DNA from: Marsupella aquatica
Taxonomy: Eukaryota; Marchantiophyta
Length of the DNA: 64,000 nucleotides
Direction: 5' to 3'
Assembly: GCA_973895155.1 (NCBI GenBank)
Contig: OZ316891.1
Coordinates: forward strand, 18,166,001-18,230,000
The notes beneath the pieces were generated by a model. It was not told the DNA's origin. It worked only from the letters and a program-made list of their open reading frames with translations, and did not search any database. Positions within the stretch are counted from its first letter, which is position 1; each line of letters opens with the position of its first letter. Below, one piece after another: positions 20,901 to 33,450 of the stretch. The position numbers were made by a program, and so were the translations under genes.

Positions 20901-23900
20901 CGTGTTGCTCAACGAACTTGAGTTATGCTGTTTCTGCCAGGGGGGATTCACATGAGGTATCATCCATCTCAACCCCCTCGTTGTCTCCCTGTATTCTACT
21001 GGTAAGCTTGCAGCCAACCAGTCCGATAATGCAAATACTTGGAGATGGCTTGCCATACCCTGCCAACATGCGGTCCATGAGCCTCAGAAAAACACAGCTG
21101 AGATAGACATTTCTGCAATCCAAATACTCGTCAGACCTGATTCTTTCAATAGGAAAGAAGAGAAAACGAAACGATCAACATACCAACAAATTCCTTGATG
21201 GATCAGAACTGATGGAGCCTGATGTCTGGCTAGTCAGCACTCCTGCAGCGGCCAGAGTCGCACATGAAATGGAAAGAGCACCAGATGCCAGGGCTGTTGC
21301 AAGAAGACCCGCGGTGGTGAAGGAGTACAAAGCAATAGCAAACGCCGGTTCATTGTCTGCGCAGACATGGGCAACAGAAGACACTATTTAATGAATACAC
21401 CAAATTGCATGAACACAATACTCCAATCAAAAGGCTTCATGGCCATTTCCTAAATTGTAAATCCCCTTCACCGAAGCCGTGTGAGGAACTCGCTATCTCC
21501 GAAGCCAATTGTTGTACATCCCTTGATCTTTTGTTGGAATTCAGAATGGTCCCAATAATCCCCAGACGATAACTAATTTGAGGGAAGGGGAGATATTGTC
21601 AGGGGCGTTTCCTTCTTAGAGTTGGGGGAAGTATGATTCTCAATTGCTTCACGGGACAACGAAACCACTGGTGCAATGAAAGCGAATATCCATGCACTTG
21701 ATGTCTTCAATTTGCTAAATGTGAGTACATCCTACACATCTCAAGAAAAGCAGATTTCTAGAACCAAAGAAAGAAGAAACTTACAGTGCTTAATTCGCAG
21801 CGTATTAGACGGTTGGTTTGCATTTCCAGCTATATCCTGAGTAACGTTCCCTTGAACACTAACTGAGACGGCATTATCATCAACTATGTATACTTCTATA
21901 GTGTAAGTGCTTCTCGACACCTCCCTAAAACTGCAAATCAGAAACAAGGATCTTATTAGGATGACAATTTTGTGACCTGTCATTCCAGCTCTCCTCAATG
22001 ACAGATTTATTTACAATTAGTACAGGCCCAGGCAGAAACGAAGGAGACGGGTGGCAAACTCGGATTCTACTTTCGAAAACCTTCGGAATCGACACACAGA
22101 AATCGAAGGGATTGCTCAGATTCCACATTTTACCTGGTCCATGTGCCTCCAGAGATAGACACGTTTCCAGGACCGAAGACGAACACTGGCTCAGTGAATT
22201 GAATTAAGAAAAGAATCACGTGATTCTTAGTTTTAGCGAGTGAAGTCGTAGTGAGGGACACCGCTGGTGGAACGCTGTCTGATAACCACAACAATGACGG
22301 CGCTCAATTGTCAAAACACAGCAAAGCAGCGGCAGATAGCAAACAACCGTCTCACGAGAATCCCGAAAGAAACGACGTTAGGAGAGGTCTCACGACAACT
22401 AATGTCATATGTTCTATCCGCAAATTGAAAGACGACATCAGGAGAGGTGTAGAATAGACTTTGAAGAAAAATAGAGATTAGTTTGAGAATAAATTCAACT
22501 TTTCGGACGATATGCAAATACATGGGTTCTTTGAGGCAACGATCTTCCAATCTTCCAGACAGAGTGCAGCTTAAGATTTTCTTCGTACCGTACAAGAATG
22601 TGATGTTAGCTGTCTGAGTCACATACGTCCCGTACTTATTGTGCGTAGAATTCCCCGGCAGGGACAGAGAAATTATGGAGGTTTCAGAGACGTTGACGAT
22701 CTGCAAAATCCACACCCCAACGTCACTAGACATGAGCAAAAGATTGGAAGTGCGCAGAGATGAAAATTGCACGACAGTTCGCAAAGTTTTATTAGAGATT
22801 CGACATCAAAATGGGTAGGGTGGAGTCCATACCAAGAACGCAAATCGACTGTTCTTGAGGCCTCCCCGGTGAGTCTGAACCAGGTTGCCTTGATTAATTT
22901 GAAGTGACTCATTGAGCGGTACCGAGGTCAGAATAGCCTCCGAAAAGTCTAAGTACACAATCAGGTCGGCTGAGCTGCTTGTTGCCGTGATGGTCCTATA
23001 TTCATTGTTGATCTGCACCTGTTGGTTTTGGGCGGGTGTCCACATGTTCAATGTGGGAATCGAACGACCTGCAGAGAATGATGTTCTGCAACGTGAGATG
23101 ATGAAATAAATCGCCTCAGTGCGATTAGTCTACGGTGCATTTATCTTCTAAGTATACCACATTTCAGCTCCTTAGGACCGTCAGGAAGCGCGATCAGCAA
23201 AAAATTTCTTATCATCCTCTTTCAATACGTATTCATGAAGGACTTTGGGGGGTTGGTGTAGCTGGAGCGGCGAGTTACATACCAAATCGGACAATGATTA
23301 CGGAAGACGCATTTCTGACGAAGCCGTTGCCTGCAGCATCGAAGCAGATGGGCGGATTGGTTCGGTCCATTCTAATCGATACTTTGCCTGTTTCGAGGGC
23401 TGTAGATAAAGCGACCGTGAAGGAGTACTCGAGTCCAAAGACGATTGTGGCGAGGGTGGAAGGTATGATCGTCCCAGGACCGTTGACGTAGGCCTGTGTC
23501 ATTGTGCTACAATCTATTAGGTCCATCCATAGCAAAAAATTAGGCATCGACATGAGCTACAGTATCTCGCACCTACACAGCTAGCACCCACTTTCCTGGG
23601 GATCCTAGGTCGAGGTCATGCAGAGAGTGAGGACTGAAAAGACAAAAGCTACAATCTATTAGGTCCATCCATTGCAAAAAATCAGGCATCGACATGAGCT
23701 AGAGTCTCTCGCACCTACACAGCTAGCTCCCACTTTCCTGGAAATTTTAAGCCGAGGTCATGCAGAGAGTGAGGACTCAAAAGACAAAAGTCATGCGACC
23801 GACGCAAATTGTGACAGGGAGGAATCCGTGAAACAACTGAATCCAGCTATTGATCGACTTTTGTGAAGAATCTTCCAGGACTTCGAGAAGCATTCAACAG

Positions 23901-25128
23901 CAGAGTGGTACAATAAGAAACTCACTCCGCATTTCGAAATATTAGGACACTGAAAACCCGGTCCAATGCATGGTTCGCTGAACTTGACGTTCACAGTTAT
24001 GTTAACCGCATTGGTGAATGCTGGTCCAGCGTCGAGGACAGCCGTGGGAGGGATCGTATCTGCACGCAATCCGCAAACAGGGTACCTCAAAAATTTGCAA
24101 TGACATCAACTTCAGCCTTAACAATTAAAAATTTGCTGAGTGGAGGCGCCGCTGCATTTCACTGAGTCTGTCCCGTAATGGTGAATATCCTTCCGTAAAC
24201 AGTTTGTTGGGAAAGAGGTCTATTTCTCACCAACTATCCAACTTGTCTCGTTGGGGTAGAAATATCCCCTAGCAGTGCTCACAATAACTGTGAAGACATG
24301 GTTTCCATTCGCCAAGTTCGTGTATACTGCAATTTGAGTTGAGCAGTTCACATAAGGCCCAGAATCCAGCTGCAAATGACAGACCAGCCCACAGAGGGTT
24401 CATGAGAGATTCCAATTCCTGAACCAGTGTAGGACAGCATCTTCAAAATTCGAGCAGCCTCGACTCCTCAATGATCCGTGCTTACGATACGCAAACCAGT
24501 GGTGTAATGTTGAACATTCGCCATTTGGCCACTGAAAATTTCAACCACTCTTTGAGAGAGAGGCTTTTGAAATTCTACACAAGTTCTAGTCTTCCAAAGG
24601 ACTCTACGCAGAGACGTGGAATGATGAATGGGTCAACAAAAACTACATTGTCACAAGCCTGGTACCAGTGGAGATGAAATGCTGCCAACAGTCGACATCA
24701 TCAAAGGAAAGACGGTAAAGAACGAGAGGGATAGAGAGAGGAAGCAAACGGCCAGAGCAAACGCTTGGCAAAGCTTCCCCAGAACTGTGCCCTCTTACCT
24801 TACATTGGTTAACACATTGATCTGTTGCACACGGATTGCTACCATTGGCATCAACAACGCCCCACCTGAAAGTGGCCGTGGTGTTAGAGGTCACCGGGGG
24901 AGGAGTCTCAAAGAAACTGAAGAGAACATCCTCGGTCGTTTGCCCCTCCACTCCGCCCCTGGTGACAGCCAGGAGGATGAGTACGGCGAAAAGAGTGGAC
25001 CAAGGAAGACGGCCACCACTTCCGATGTCCATCTTTTTGCCAAACCAGTGCTCCTTCCCCTTCTTCATCTTATCAAAGCCAGAAGACGACTCCCTTAACG
25101 GGAACCTTCCGTCTCCAGCTGGAAGCAC
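17945..25128 (-). CDS. Large polytopic membrane protein with Ig-like ectodomain, 13 exons
   Basis: Exons in transcript order: 25128-24799, 24369-24231, 24059-23926, 23493-23283, 23068-22833, 22700-22589, 22278-22134, 21930-21785, 21356-21184, 21059-20613, 20483-20428, 20244-20042, 19767-17945. All junctions are GT-AG, phases agree and the sum is 4155 bp (about 1384 residues). A hydrophobic signal (LPWSTLFAVLILLAV) lies at residues 41-55; later ATGs at residues 21 or 33 are alternative starts. Exons 1-8 encode Cys-, Ser- and Thr-rich Ig-like beta segments with N-glycosylation sites. Exon 9 holds a first span, exons 12-13 about eight more (for example WVGAVGGGLIILHVVLLLFL). The last ~300 residues are a Ser/Pro-rich tail. 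Homologues are, to my memory, uncharacterised plant membrane proteins; the layout recalls fungal TRP-like channels. Function is not established. Confidence 0.85.
23506..23789 (-). repeat. 142-bp tandem duplication inside intron 3
   Basis: Two adjacent copies, 23506-23647 and 23648-23789, nearly identical (GCTACAATCTATTAGGTCCA starts both). They fill most of the 432-bp intron between exons 3 and 4 of the membrane-protein gene and reach within 12 bp of the exon 4 acceptor, so any branch point in the unit is doubled. Confidence 0.9.
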
Positions 25129-28127
25129 AATCTATTCTTCATAATTCTGTTTCCTATTCTAGACGTCCAAGCCTACCAAGTTGAACGTCTAGAATACCAC
25201 TCATGAAGAGATGGGCCACTGACTAATACTCCGGATGACAAAGACGGCAATGTGGCAACCACGATCGAGCTCGGCACTACCTCGGCACATTGCCTACTTC
25301 AATGCCCTACTTTCCCCAAAATTTTACGGTCCTGAGTACACATTCACATTCCTCTTTTGGAGCCTAATGTGGCGGACATTTCAGCTGACGTGACTTGATG
25401 GCCCTGCTCCACAATGCTTTACAGGGACCCGCTTGCTTCAAAAACGGCAAGCCAGATGACTTAGTTCCTTACACCACCTGTACACCGAAAAGTGGCACCT
25501 GCTGGTACTGTACACCCTTCCCCCCGCCCCGAGCTTCGGAAACCCTCGTACGCTTCCTTTCGGGATCGACATTGGAATTTGGACAACATCTCCATAGGTG
25601 TACAACGCAATGTTGGACAGGGTTGAAGCGATCTCATGTAAACGAGGTGTCTACTTCTTCCTACATTGTCGGTTGTTCAATCCTCTGTGGAATAATGACT
25701 TCTCGTGATCACAGCCCAAAGGCTACGGCAGCTCCCCAAGTCCAGTCCACCTCACCTCAAGCGAAGTATGTGTTCCGTGTCTACCCCCACCTGTTCCAAA
25801 ATCATGTCCTTTCTATGTACAGTACTTGTTTCCAAAAACTTTCCGAACACCCAACTGTGTCTCATATCTGATATCGATGAGGGATTTCGAGTCCCAATCC
25901 ATGGATCTAGGCGATGACCAATAATCAACCTCGAGAGATTTTCTATCTCCCTTTCAACCCCTATTTGGTAATCTACACATCGACCCCAAACAAACAACCT
26001 GTGGGAGGAGGAAACAAACTAAAAACCGTGACTTATCCCTGTTCACCTCACCTCCACAGTATGCACCTGGATGGACAGCGCGCATCTGCCCACCTTCACT
26101 TACATTTCAACCTCAACCTCAACCTCAAGCCATCACGACGGTGACAAGTCCGAATCCTTTGCCAATGACTGCGCTCCTGGTGCCCAGAAGGCTTCCCAAA
26201 TGTCATCGGACTGGCGAAAGGTCTCTGCAAAAAATTCCCAACATAAACGAAAAACCCGGGTGGGCGGCGCTCGTTGTCGCAGGCCGGCACATTCACCTAC
26301 AAATGTCGTGAAAGAGCAGGTTTAGAGCCTGGTGTTCTTCTCATTGCCACAAGTGGACCAACCTCGTCACCATCCGTGGACCCCGGGGCATGGGCTGGGG
26401 GTGGGAGTAGTAGTAATACTTTTGTATGAGAGACAGAGCCAAACAACCTACGAGGACAGGAGCAGGAGAAATAGTGGTCGCATTCTTCCTCCCTGTTTCA
26501 TTTCCCAAGTTTTCCACGGGTAGGAATCGGACCTCTTGAACCCCAACTCTCCCTTTCGCCTGCTCTGCAACAACAATCCACAATCACCGACTCTCTCGTT
26601 CCTGTCTCTGCTCAATCATTAGCCCTCTTTCCCTCTCAATCTCCTGACAGCTTCCCTGCCTCCCTCCTTTCCTCCGTTCCTCCGTTGCAATCTCTCACTG
26701 TTACCTGTTGCTCATGATTTCTGTCTGTACCACTTCTTCGCCTTCTTCGTACTCACGGCCTCCATGACCTGTTCCCATTGGACGGATCATGAATGCAAAC
26801 AAGCAGCTTCATCAAGCTGCTGTTCTTGCTGCACAGGAAGCCAGGCAGACACGCTCTTCATGGCATCCCCACCACCACATCACTCGCCCTTGCCAAACTT
26901 GGCCTTTCCTTCCTCCCTTCCCTCCATCTGCCTTCCCTCCCTCTCCCTTCCTGCCACAGTGGAGCAGCAGGCAGTCAGTCAGTCCGTCAGTCATTCATCA
27001 GTCACTAGTTTCGCTCTTCCTTGGGCTCCAATACCGGTCAACGTCCCTGAAATCGAGGGAGCACGCCAACCAGGCAGAACATCAGGACTGCTTGCTCGCT
27101 GCTCCCTCTTCCGTTACTGCAGTTGGCTGAGTGATGAATGGACTGACTGACTGCCTGACTGACGGATGCTCTGACTGTAAAGGGATTTCGGGAAAAACCC
27201 AAAACACGCCGACTCTCTCGGGGCAAATGATGGATAATGGCTTTCTGGATTTCAGTCTGGCCTTCTTCTGGCTGGCTCGCAGGCTTCGCAGCTCGTTAGT
27301 TGGCCATTCATTCATCACCCACGTCAGTCGGTCATTTCTCATGATCAGCATCATCATTAATTTGGAGAGAACACCACCTCTTCCTTGCTCATCCCATGAA
27401 AACGTTGTTCATCTCGCCGTCCCAACCCCCTCCTCAAGCCCCGGACACCAGCCTGACTCACCGTCTCCAGTTCCCACGAAACAGTGCGTTACTACTGTAC
27501 TTTATCAACAGTATCACCACCATGGCTCCATGACCATCCTATACAGTTTAGAGTAATTGATCTGTACACGAGAGCAAATGCTTGGGCCAGAGAATCATTC
27601 ATTTCCTAGGCTGCACTCGATTCCCGCTCGAATCGGGTGGGCGTCATCTGCGGAGCCCCATTTCTCATGCTCTTTTCGTGTTCTCAAACTCAAACTTTCA
27701 TTCATCCTTAGGGAGTCGGTGGTCTATGAATCATTTTCTAAGGTGATGCTGCGGCCGAGTGGGGAAGCAATTGCGTGCAGCTCTGGCGAGGGGTCCATAG
27801 CACAACAATTTCTAGCTGTCTGAGGGAACTTTCCCGCATCATTATGCTCAATCCGAGCATGGATTCGGGGCCCGAATGACACCAGCAAGCGCCCTCTCCA
27901 AGACTGCTGCGCCTCCAACAACGCCCACCACGAACGCCGCTTCTTACGGTCAGCATCTTTGCTTCCAATGTCACTTAACTCTGTAAGGCGACAGAGAGTG
28001 TAACTATGCCTCCAAGGGACGCGGCCTCTGTCTGGAGGGCAAGTCCCGGGATCCAGGTACAAGGGACACGAGGTACAAGTACCAGGAGATCCGTCCACAG
28101 ATCCGGCACTGTAAAAGACAAAATTAC
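25129..28127. other. 5' flank of the membrane-protein gene; pyrimidine-rich, no gene seen
   Basis: Upstream of the minus-strand gene, so it should contain its promoter and leader. Long stretches are C/T-rich (for example 26590-26710 and 26880-26960). CAGTCAGTC-type short repeats occur at 26978-27005 and 27145-27175. Several open frames of 80-160 codons exist on both strands, but none has domain character or a convincing splice context. Confidence 0.4.
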
Positions 28128-28510
28128 TACAGTCGGCTCTTTATAAGTGCAACTCCCATCCGTGCAAAACCTGGCTAACTGAAGGTGCCCTGTTCCTCCC
28201 CTTGTTTACGGAGTTTGCACGTCTTTTGCACCTTTTTAAGTGCAAAAATGCCTACAGTATTGTGCTATATGACAGATTTATAAAGATTTATAAGTGCAAT
28301 TGTTCAAAATGTGCTTATTGGTTGCATTTACTGATAAGTGCACTTACGGACAAGGACATCAAATTTTGGGCAGGGATGTAAAATCTGGATTGCGAGGATT
28401 CACAAGACTGTTTGCTGTAAAACACACTCTCTAACTGAAAAGTACACAATTTGATGGACTTGCAAATTATCACCTAGTGCAAACCCCCATTTAGTACACA
28501 CGTCCCCAGA
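28128..28510 (+). mobile_element. Pogo/Tigger-like end with AAGTGCAA subterminal motifs
   Basis: TA followed by CAGTCGGCTCTTTATAAGTG at 28130. CAGT plus a nearby CTCT after a TA dinucleotide is the usual look of pogo/Tigger-type Tc1-mariner ends. Behind it AAGTGCAA, GTGCAAAA and TGCACTTA recur densely up to about 28510. No transposase frame is seen and no matching right end was found with certainty. Confidence 0.35.
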
Positions 28511-29800
28511 GTGTACATATATTTCAATACTTTTGTGATTTTTCTCTTTATATTTTACAAGGGATTAATTTTCCATAATCCCTTCTTTGGACGAGGGGTA
28601 TGGGAAGAAATCTAGTGAAGTGGAAAAGAGAGAAGATAATCTACTACTATAATAGGAATCCCCCAAAAAATGGTGGGTAGTCCGTTTACAAAGTCACTTT
28701 TGGAGGGAACATTCTTTTGGAGTAAACCATTGGATTTATATTTTCTTGTATCCTGGCCTTTCATTATTAAAAAAACAATCACCCTAATCCAAAGGAGACA
28801 CCACAAAGTATTTTGGTATACCACACAGATTCTATAGGAGGAAGATGATGTATAGGCTATATGTGAGTGCCATGTGTTGCCATTGGTATGAGGGCACTTG
28901 GGACACCACTATGAGGGGCAGGGATTGAAAAGCTATAGAGTTCAAAGTAAGGAGGAGAAATTAACGATGCACCCATGGGTGAGGGGCTACTGTAGATAGA
29001 AGGTATTGTATACTGCAAGCAAATAAGAATTTTGTTAGCCAGGAGAGTGTTGTTAGAAGACAACAGTGATTTTAAATTTCTTTTGCTTTATTGCTGCCTT
29101 CTATATGTTATGACTTTAGAAGTTTTTTATGACTCTAGATGGCTAGCAAGCTCGCTAGCACAAAGAGGAGTCCCAACAATATATGTTATCAACCAGGTTC
29201 TTGTTAGCTGGATATAGAGAAATTATGGGTCATATGAGTAATTTTGCTCATTTGGGAAATTTTTTACTGTTTCCTCGCATGCGACAATGACCTGGCTGAA
29301 TAGTGTCATACCCTCCCATAAGTATGTAGGTGGAGGGGATGAGACAAAGTGGAGCAAATGGAGATGAAAATAAAGAAAATAAGTAAGCAATAAGAGGGAA
29401 AACAAGGAGAAAAGGAATCAACACCTTTGCTTTTTATTGGGTTGTGGAAGCGAGGGGGGAGGCGGGGGCAAAGACGGCCCAAGAGAAAGGGGGCAAGGAG
29501 GCCATGAGGAGGAGGGGGGATGTTACCTTCCACCTAGCGCTATGTGTGTGTGTTTGCCTTGGTTGCCATCACTTATCTTGTGCTCACCCTTATCCTGCAC
29601 TTTTGCAACATCTTTTGACATGGACATCTTTTACGCAATGACATTGTTTTTGTAACATTTTATGTGCAACACACAAGTATTGAACATGACCACAACATCT
29701 GTATGGTCAGGATCACACATAAAATGTCTCAACAACTATATTGCAAAGCTTATATGTTTCTATCTTGCCTTGCCATTCTTTTCTCGCCTTTTCATATTTA
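28511..29800. other. Gene-free AT-rich stretch
   Basis: No coding frame with domain character. A G-rich tract lies at 29440-29520. Phrases like GCAACATCTTTTGACATGGA near 29603 precede the array at 29815. Confidence 0.4.
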
Positions 29801-29814
29801 TTTCTCCTTAACAT

Positions 29815-30127
29815 CTTTACCTTGCCTTCATGCTTTGACATCCTTTTCTCACATTAGCATCTTCATCTCAACACAACATCTTTTCTCTCAACATTGTTTT
29901 CTCCCCTTGAGATCTTTTTTTCACCTCGACATCTTTTCTCACCTTGACATCTTATACTTTTCTTATCTCGTCATATTTTTGTCACCAAGACATTTTTTTC
30001 ACCCTCGATACTTTTCTCTCCTCAATATCTATCCTCATCTTTACGTGTTTTTCGCATCTCAACATCTTTTCTCACCTCAACTTCTTTTCCTCACCTCTCC
30101 ATCTTTTCTCACCTCAAAATCTTTTGT
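29815..30127 (+). repeat. Minisatellite array, unit CACCTCGACATCTTTTCT
   Basis: Degenerate tandem units of about 17-20 bp built on CACCT(C/T)(G/A)ACATCTTTTCT. About 15 units can be followed. The array is followed by a GGGCTAGTTACC end. The same unit in the opposite orientation forms the array at 31745-32062. Confidence 0.8.
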
Positions 30128-30583
30128 ACGCCATTGGGCTAGTTACCTTATAGAATAAAGTATATCTTACAAAAGGGACATTGTATACAGAATCTAAGAT
30201 TATTTTTCATTTTTCACTTCTTCCAGGTTTTTGTATATAGGGGGCAAAATACCTCCTAATGGAATGTGCAGGTGCCCCTAGCTTCATGTTAAGGTTGTGA
30301 TCCCCATAACAATTGCCCCCCATGCATTATTCATTGACTGTAGACTTTATAATGTGCAAAATTCATCTGTCGCAGGTTATGTAACATTTATTCTTAATGA
30401 GATGTAATAGGTGGAACAATGGCTTACATGTCAACTTTTGAGTGATCTAGATTTTGAATGTCACCCGGAAGACCTTAATGTGTAATGAGGTCCAAACTCG
30501 AGCCGAAGTTATCATATTTCATGGCGATATTCCAAAATATTCTCGAAATAATACTCTCGCATAATGCACTCTAAACACGACTT

Positions 30584-30606
30584 TACTGTATACCGAGAGT
30601 CCACTG
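30584..30606 (-). mobile_element. Pogo-like inverted terminus (right end)
   Basis: Read on the minus strand: TA, then CAGTGGACTCTCGGTATACA. It shares CAGTnGnCTCT with the end at 28130, in opposite orientation. The two may bound one 2.5-kb element or belong to two different ones. A GC-rich stretch of unknown origin follows at 30609-30950. Confidence 0.35.
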
Positions 30607-30608
30607 TA

Positions 30609-31744
30609 TACCTCGGCGGGATTGGCCCGAGTCCAGGTTCGTCCCTGTAAAACGTAAGACCTTGGGCCCTCTCGAGAAACCGTGACATATGCGTGGAGCG
30701 GGGGACTCTATCCTCCACTTTTTCGCCTCTGCTTTTGGGTGCGCAGGCAATCTGGCGGAATGCCCATCCCGAGGCGTTGTCCAGAGTCCAGATTCCCTAC
30801 CGACGTACTCCAGTATTCAATGCACGCGCGACGGCGATACGGTTGCGCGTCGAGCCGTCGAGGAACGGGATCCCGAAGCCAAAGGTGACGCGACCATTCC
30901 TGCTGTCCCCAAGGTGCATGCATGTGCGGTCTGCCATTGTCAGCAGCAAAATCTTTAAAGTTTTTTTCCCACCATTGTGGCGAACAAGCTCGTGTAAAGA
31001 GCAGGTGTTACGAATTTTCCTAATTTAATTTCCCTTATTTTTTTTTCCTTTAGATCTCCCTAGATTTAATTAAGGTTATTGGTCTGTGGTGCGTTGGGAA
31101 CTGGCTAATGGGAACCATAAATCGTGGCTAATTTTGGCTACAAGTGGCAAACATGTTTTTCCGAGGGGTGGAAGCTAGCAAATTTTGGCACAAAAACACA
31201 GCTGATGGTAAGACACTTGGGTACCTAATGCCATCCCCGTTTGCACATGGAAAATAGCAGAAGTATTCCTACCCCAGGAAAAGAGAACCTGAAGCCCAGA
31301 TGGTCCTAAAATGTTTGACAGCATGCCCAAATGGACTCCCAGGGAACAAGTGTTTCAGATAAGTTTAGTAATGAACTGATAAAAAGTTAGCAAGGCATTT
31401 GTACTAAAACACCACTTCACTATGGAACTTCCCTAACAACGGCTCCCACTTTTCCATTTATAGTCACTTACTTTGGCTTTGAGACTAAGATTTCCACACC
31501 TTCTGATGTGACAGAGCTATTTTTCCACCAGCTGTGCATAATTTGACAAAAGTGTAAGCAGCAGGGAAGGACAAGGCTCTTGGGTGGGTAATACTAGGGC
31601 CTCTGAAAGCTTCATAATTAATTACAGATGATGATTTTTGGCATAAGCAAATTGTCAAGGCTCTTTCACAGGGTATTTTAAAGGTTTTTCACTAGCCAAT
31701 GGAGACATTTATGGTCATGCTAGCCCCGTGCCTGTGCGTTGCAC
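30609..31744. other. Gene-free stretch, first third GC-rich
   Basis: Up to 30950 it is much richer in CG dinucleotides than its surroundings, with overlapping short open frames in several frames and no recognised domain. The rest is AT-rich and featureless. At 31718-31740 CTAGCCCCGTGCCTGTGCGT resembles, in inverse, the end at 30130. Confidence 0.35.
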
Positions 31745-32062
31745 TAAAGGTGTTGAGTGAGATCAAGTGAGGGCAAGATGTTGAGGTGAGGGCAAGATTT
31801 CTAGGTGAGGGCAATACATCAAGGTGAGGACAAGATTCTGAGTGAGGGCAAGATGTCAAGGTGAATGCAACATTTTGAGGTGAGGGCAAGATGTGGAGGT
31901 GAGGGCAAGATGTCAAGGAGAGACAAAGATATCGAGGAGATGCAAAGATGTCGAGGCAAGGGCTAGATGTCGATAAGAGACAAAGATGTCCAGGTAAGGG
32001 CAAGATGTAGAGGGGAGGAAAAGATGTCAAGGAGAGACAAAAATGTTTAGATGAGGGATGAG
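31745..32062 (-). repeat. Minisatellite array, inverse copy of the 29.8-kb array
   Basis: Units such as GTGAGGGCAAGATGTTGAG and AAGATGTCAAGGTGAGGGCA repeat at about 18-21 bp. Their complement is CACCT(C/T)GACATCTT, the unit of the array at 29815-30127. Together they form a long imperfect inverted repeat with about 1.6 kb between the arms. Confidence 0.8.
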
Positions 32063-32239
32063 GAAAGATCCTTTTCTTGCTTTGTAGTTTTTCCATGTCT
32101 TCAACTTGATTTTACTTCTTTTTTCCCTTTTATCTTAGGAAACCAACCGTCTCCCCTCTCACTCCTTGTGGTTTTTCCCTCCCCTTTATCTTCTGTATTC
32201 AAGATACCCTAGGAGAGTAATACATAATCATACTCTTTG

Positions 32240-32309
32240 CAAAATTCAAAAAGTTTGACATGCCCCAAAAGTTTCAAAATTCAAAAAGTTTGACATGCCC
32301 CAAAAGTTT
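32240..32309 (+). repeat. Two tandem 35-bp repeats
   Basis: CAAAATTCAAAAAGTTTGAC starts at 32240 and again at 32275, each followed by ATGCCCCAAAAGTTT. The copies are identical. Confidence 0.9.
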
Positions 32310-33450
32310 CTGGTTGGGATGTGTGTACTTTAATAAAAGAAAAAACAAACATTTAGATGATATCACATAAGAATGTACATAAGAATCATCTCAAGTAGTA
32401 TGTATTCTGGTCAATCAATCCAAGAGTACACAAAAAACTTAAAAATAATCTGACTACTTAGGTTGATTCCCTCCATTTTCAAGTTTGTAAGGAGACAAAA
32501 GTACTATTTTACAGCAATGCATATTATAGATATAGATACAAATATATTTATGGCAAAAGCTATGGATTGTGAATTTGGTAGCCCATAGTTTTTTTCTGTT
32601 CTTAACCTTAATTACTACAGTAGTGTCCTTAAAACTTGAGGTTTAAGAACCCCTATTGTATTGCCATTTGGGTTAGTGATTAATAATAATGCTTAAAATT
32701 TTGGGTACTACAAACAAAATATTTTGGGGTCTGTGAAACATCGACAAAATTATTGTCATGTCTGTTTTATGCATTACTCATCTAGTGTAAGCACTGACTT
32801 TTCCGCGTTGGAGAACAATATTAGGGCCTTGAATTATTTGGCAGGGAGGCACACGGAAGGGCAGGGAATCGGGGCAAGTGGACAGGGGAATAAAGGCAGG
32901 TTGGCAGGGGACAAGGGACGCTGGGCAGGGGAACAAGGGAGGGCAGGGACAGGCCTGTAGCCGGCTCGGCAAAATAATGAGGCCCTACTGATAGGTTACT
33001 GCTTCTGTGACTACGGTCAAAGCTCCGTGGACTGCCTTTCTCAGCAGTTTCTTTTTTGTCGTCTAGGAATTGTACATCAAAAGTAGACAGCCAAATATGT
33101 ACTTAGCTAAATATTTGGATTTATCATGGTAGGGAGTGATATAATACACCGTATAATTGTCACAATTTTAAGCGCAACTATGGGGATGCATTTTTTGAGA
33201 GAGGGCAGCCATCACGGGCTGGGCGGGTTCATTACCCTGAAGGTTTCTGCTCCTTAGACAGGGAGAAAAATGGCACCTTGTGTAAAGGAGAACTTGTGTA
33301 AAGAAGAATATACTAACAATATTACTTATCTAAATTTAGGGGATTAATTTCGGATTAATTTCTGACTGTCAGATTTCCCTAGATACCTTAGTAGAACTCT
33401 GGTTCACGATCTTGGGCAGGGAAAACATAATCCAGTGTACTTTCGAGTTG
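32310..33450. other. Gene-free stretch with a short G-rich repeat
   Basis: A GGCAGGG-type purine-rich repeat is at 32840-32955. No supported coding frame. Confidence 0.4.

Noticed and set aside
24471-24677. Open frame within the first intron of the membrane-protein gene, both strands
   Set aside because: The intron 24370-24798 is supported by phase-compatible GT-AG borders, and the frame does not join either neighbour sensibly.
25395-27556. Several 80-160-codon frames upstream of the membrane-protein gene
   Set aside because: No domains, pyrimidine-rich composition, and overlapping frames on both strands.
29815-30127. Regular short repeats that could suggest a CRISPR array
   Set aside because: Units are contiguous and degenerate, without unique spacers; the genome is a plant's.
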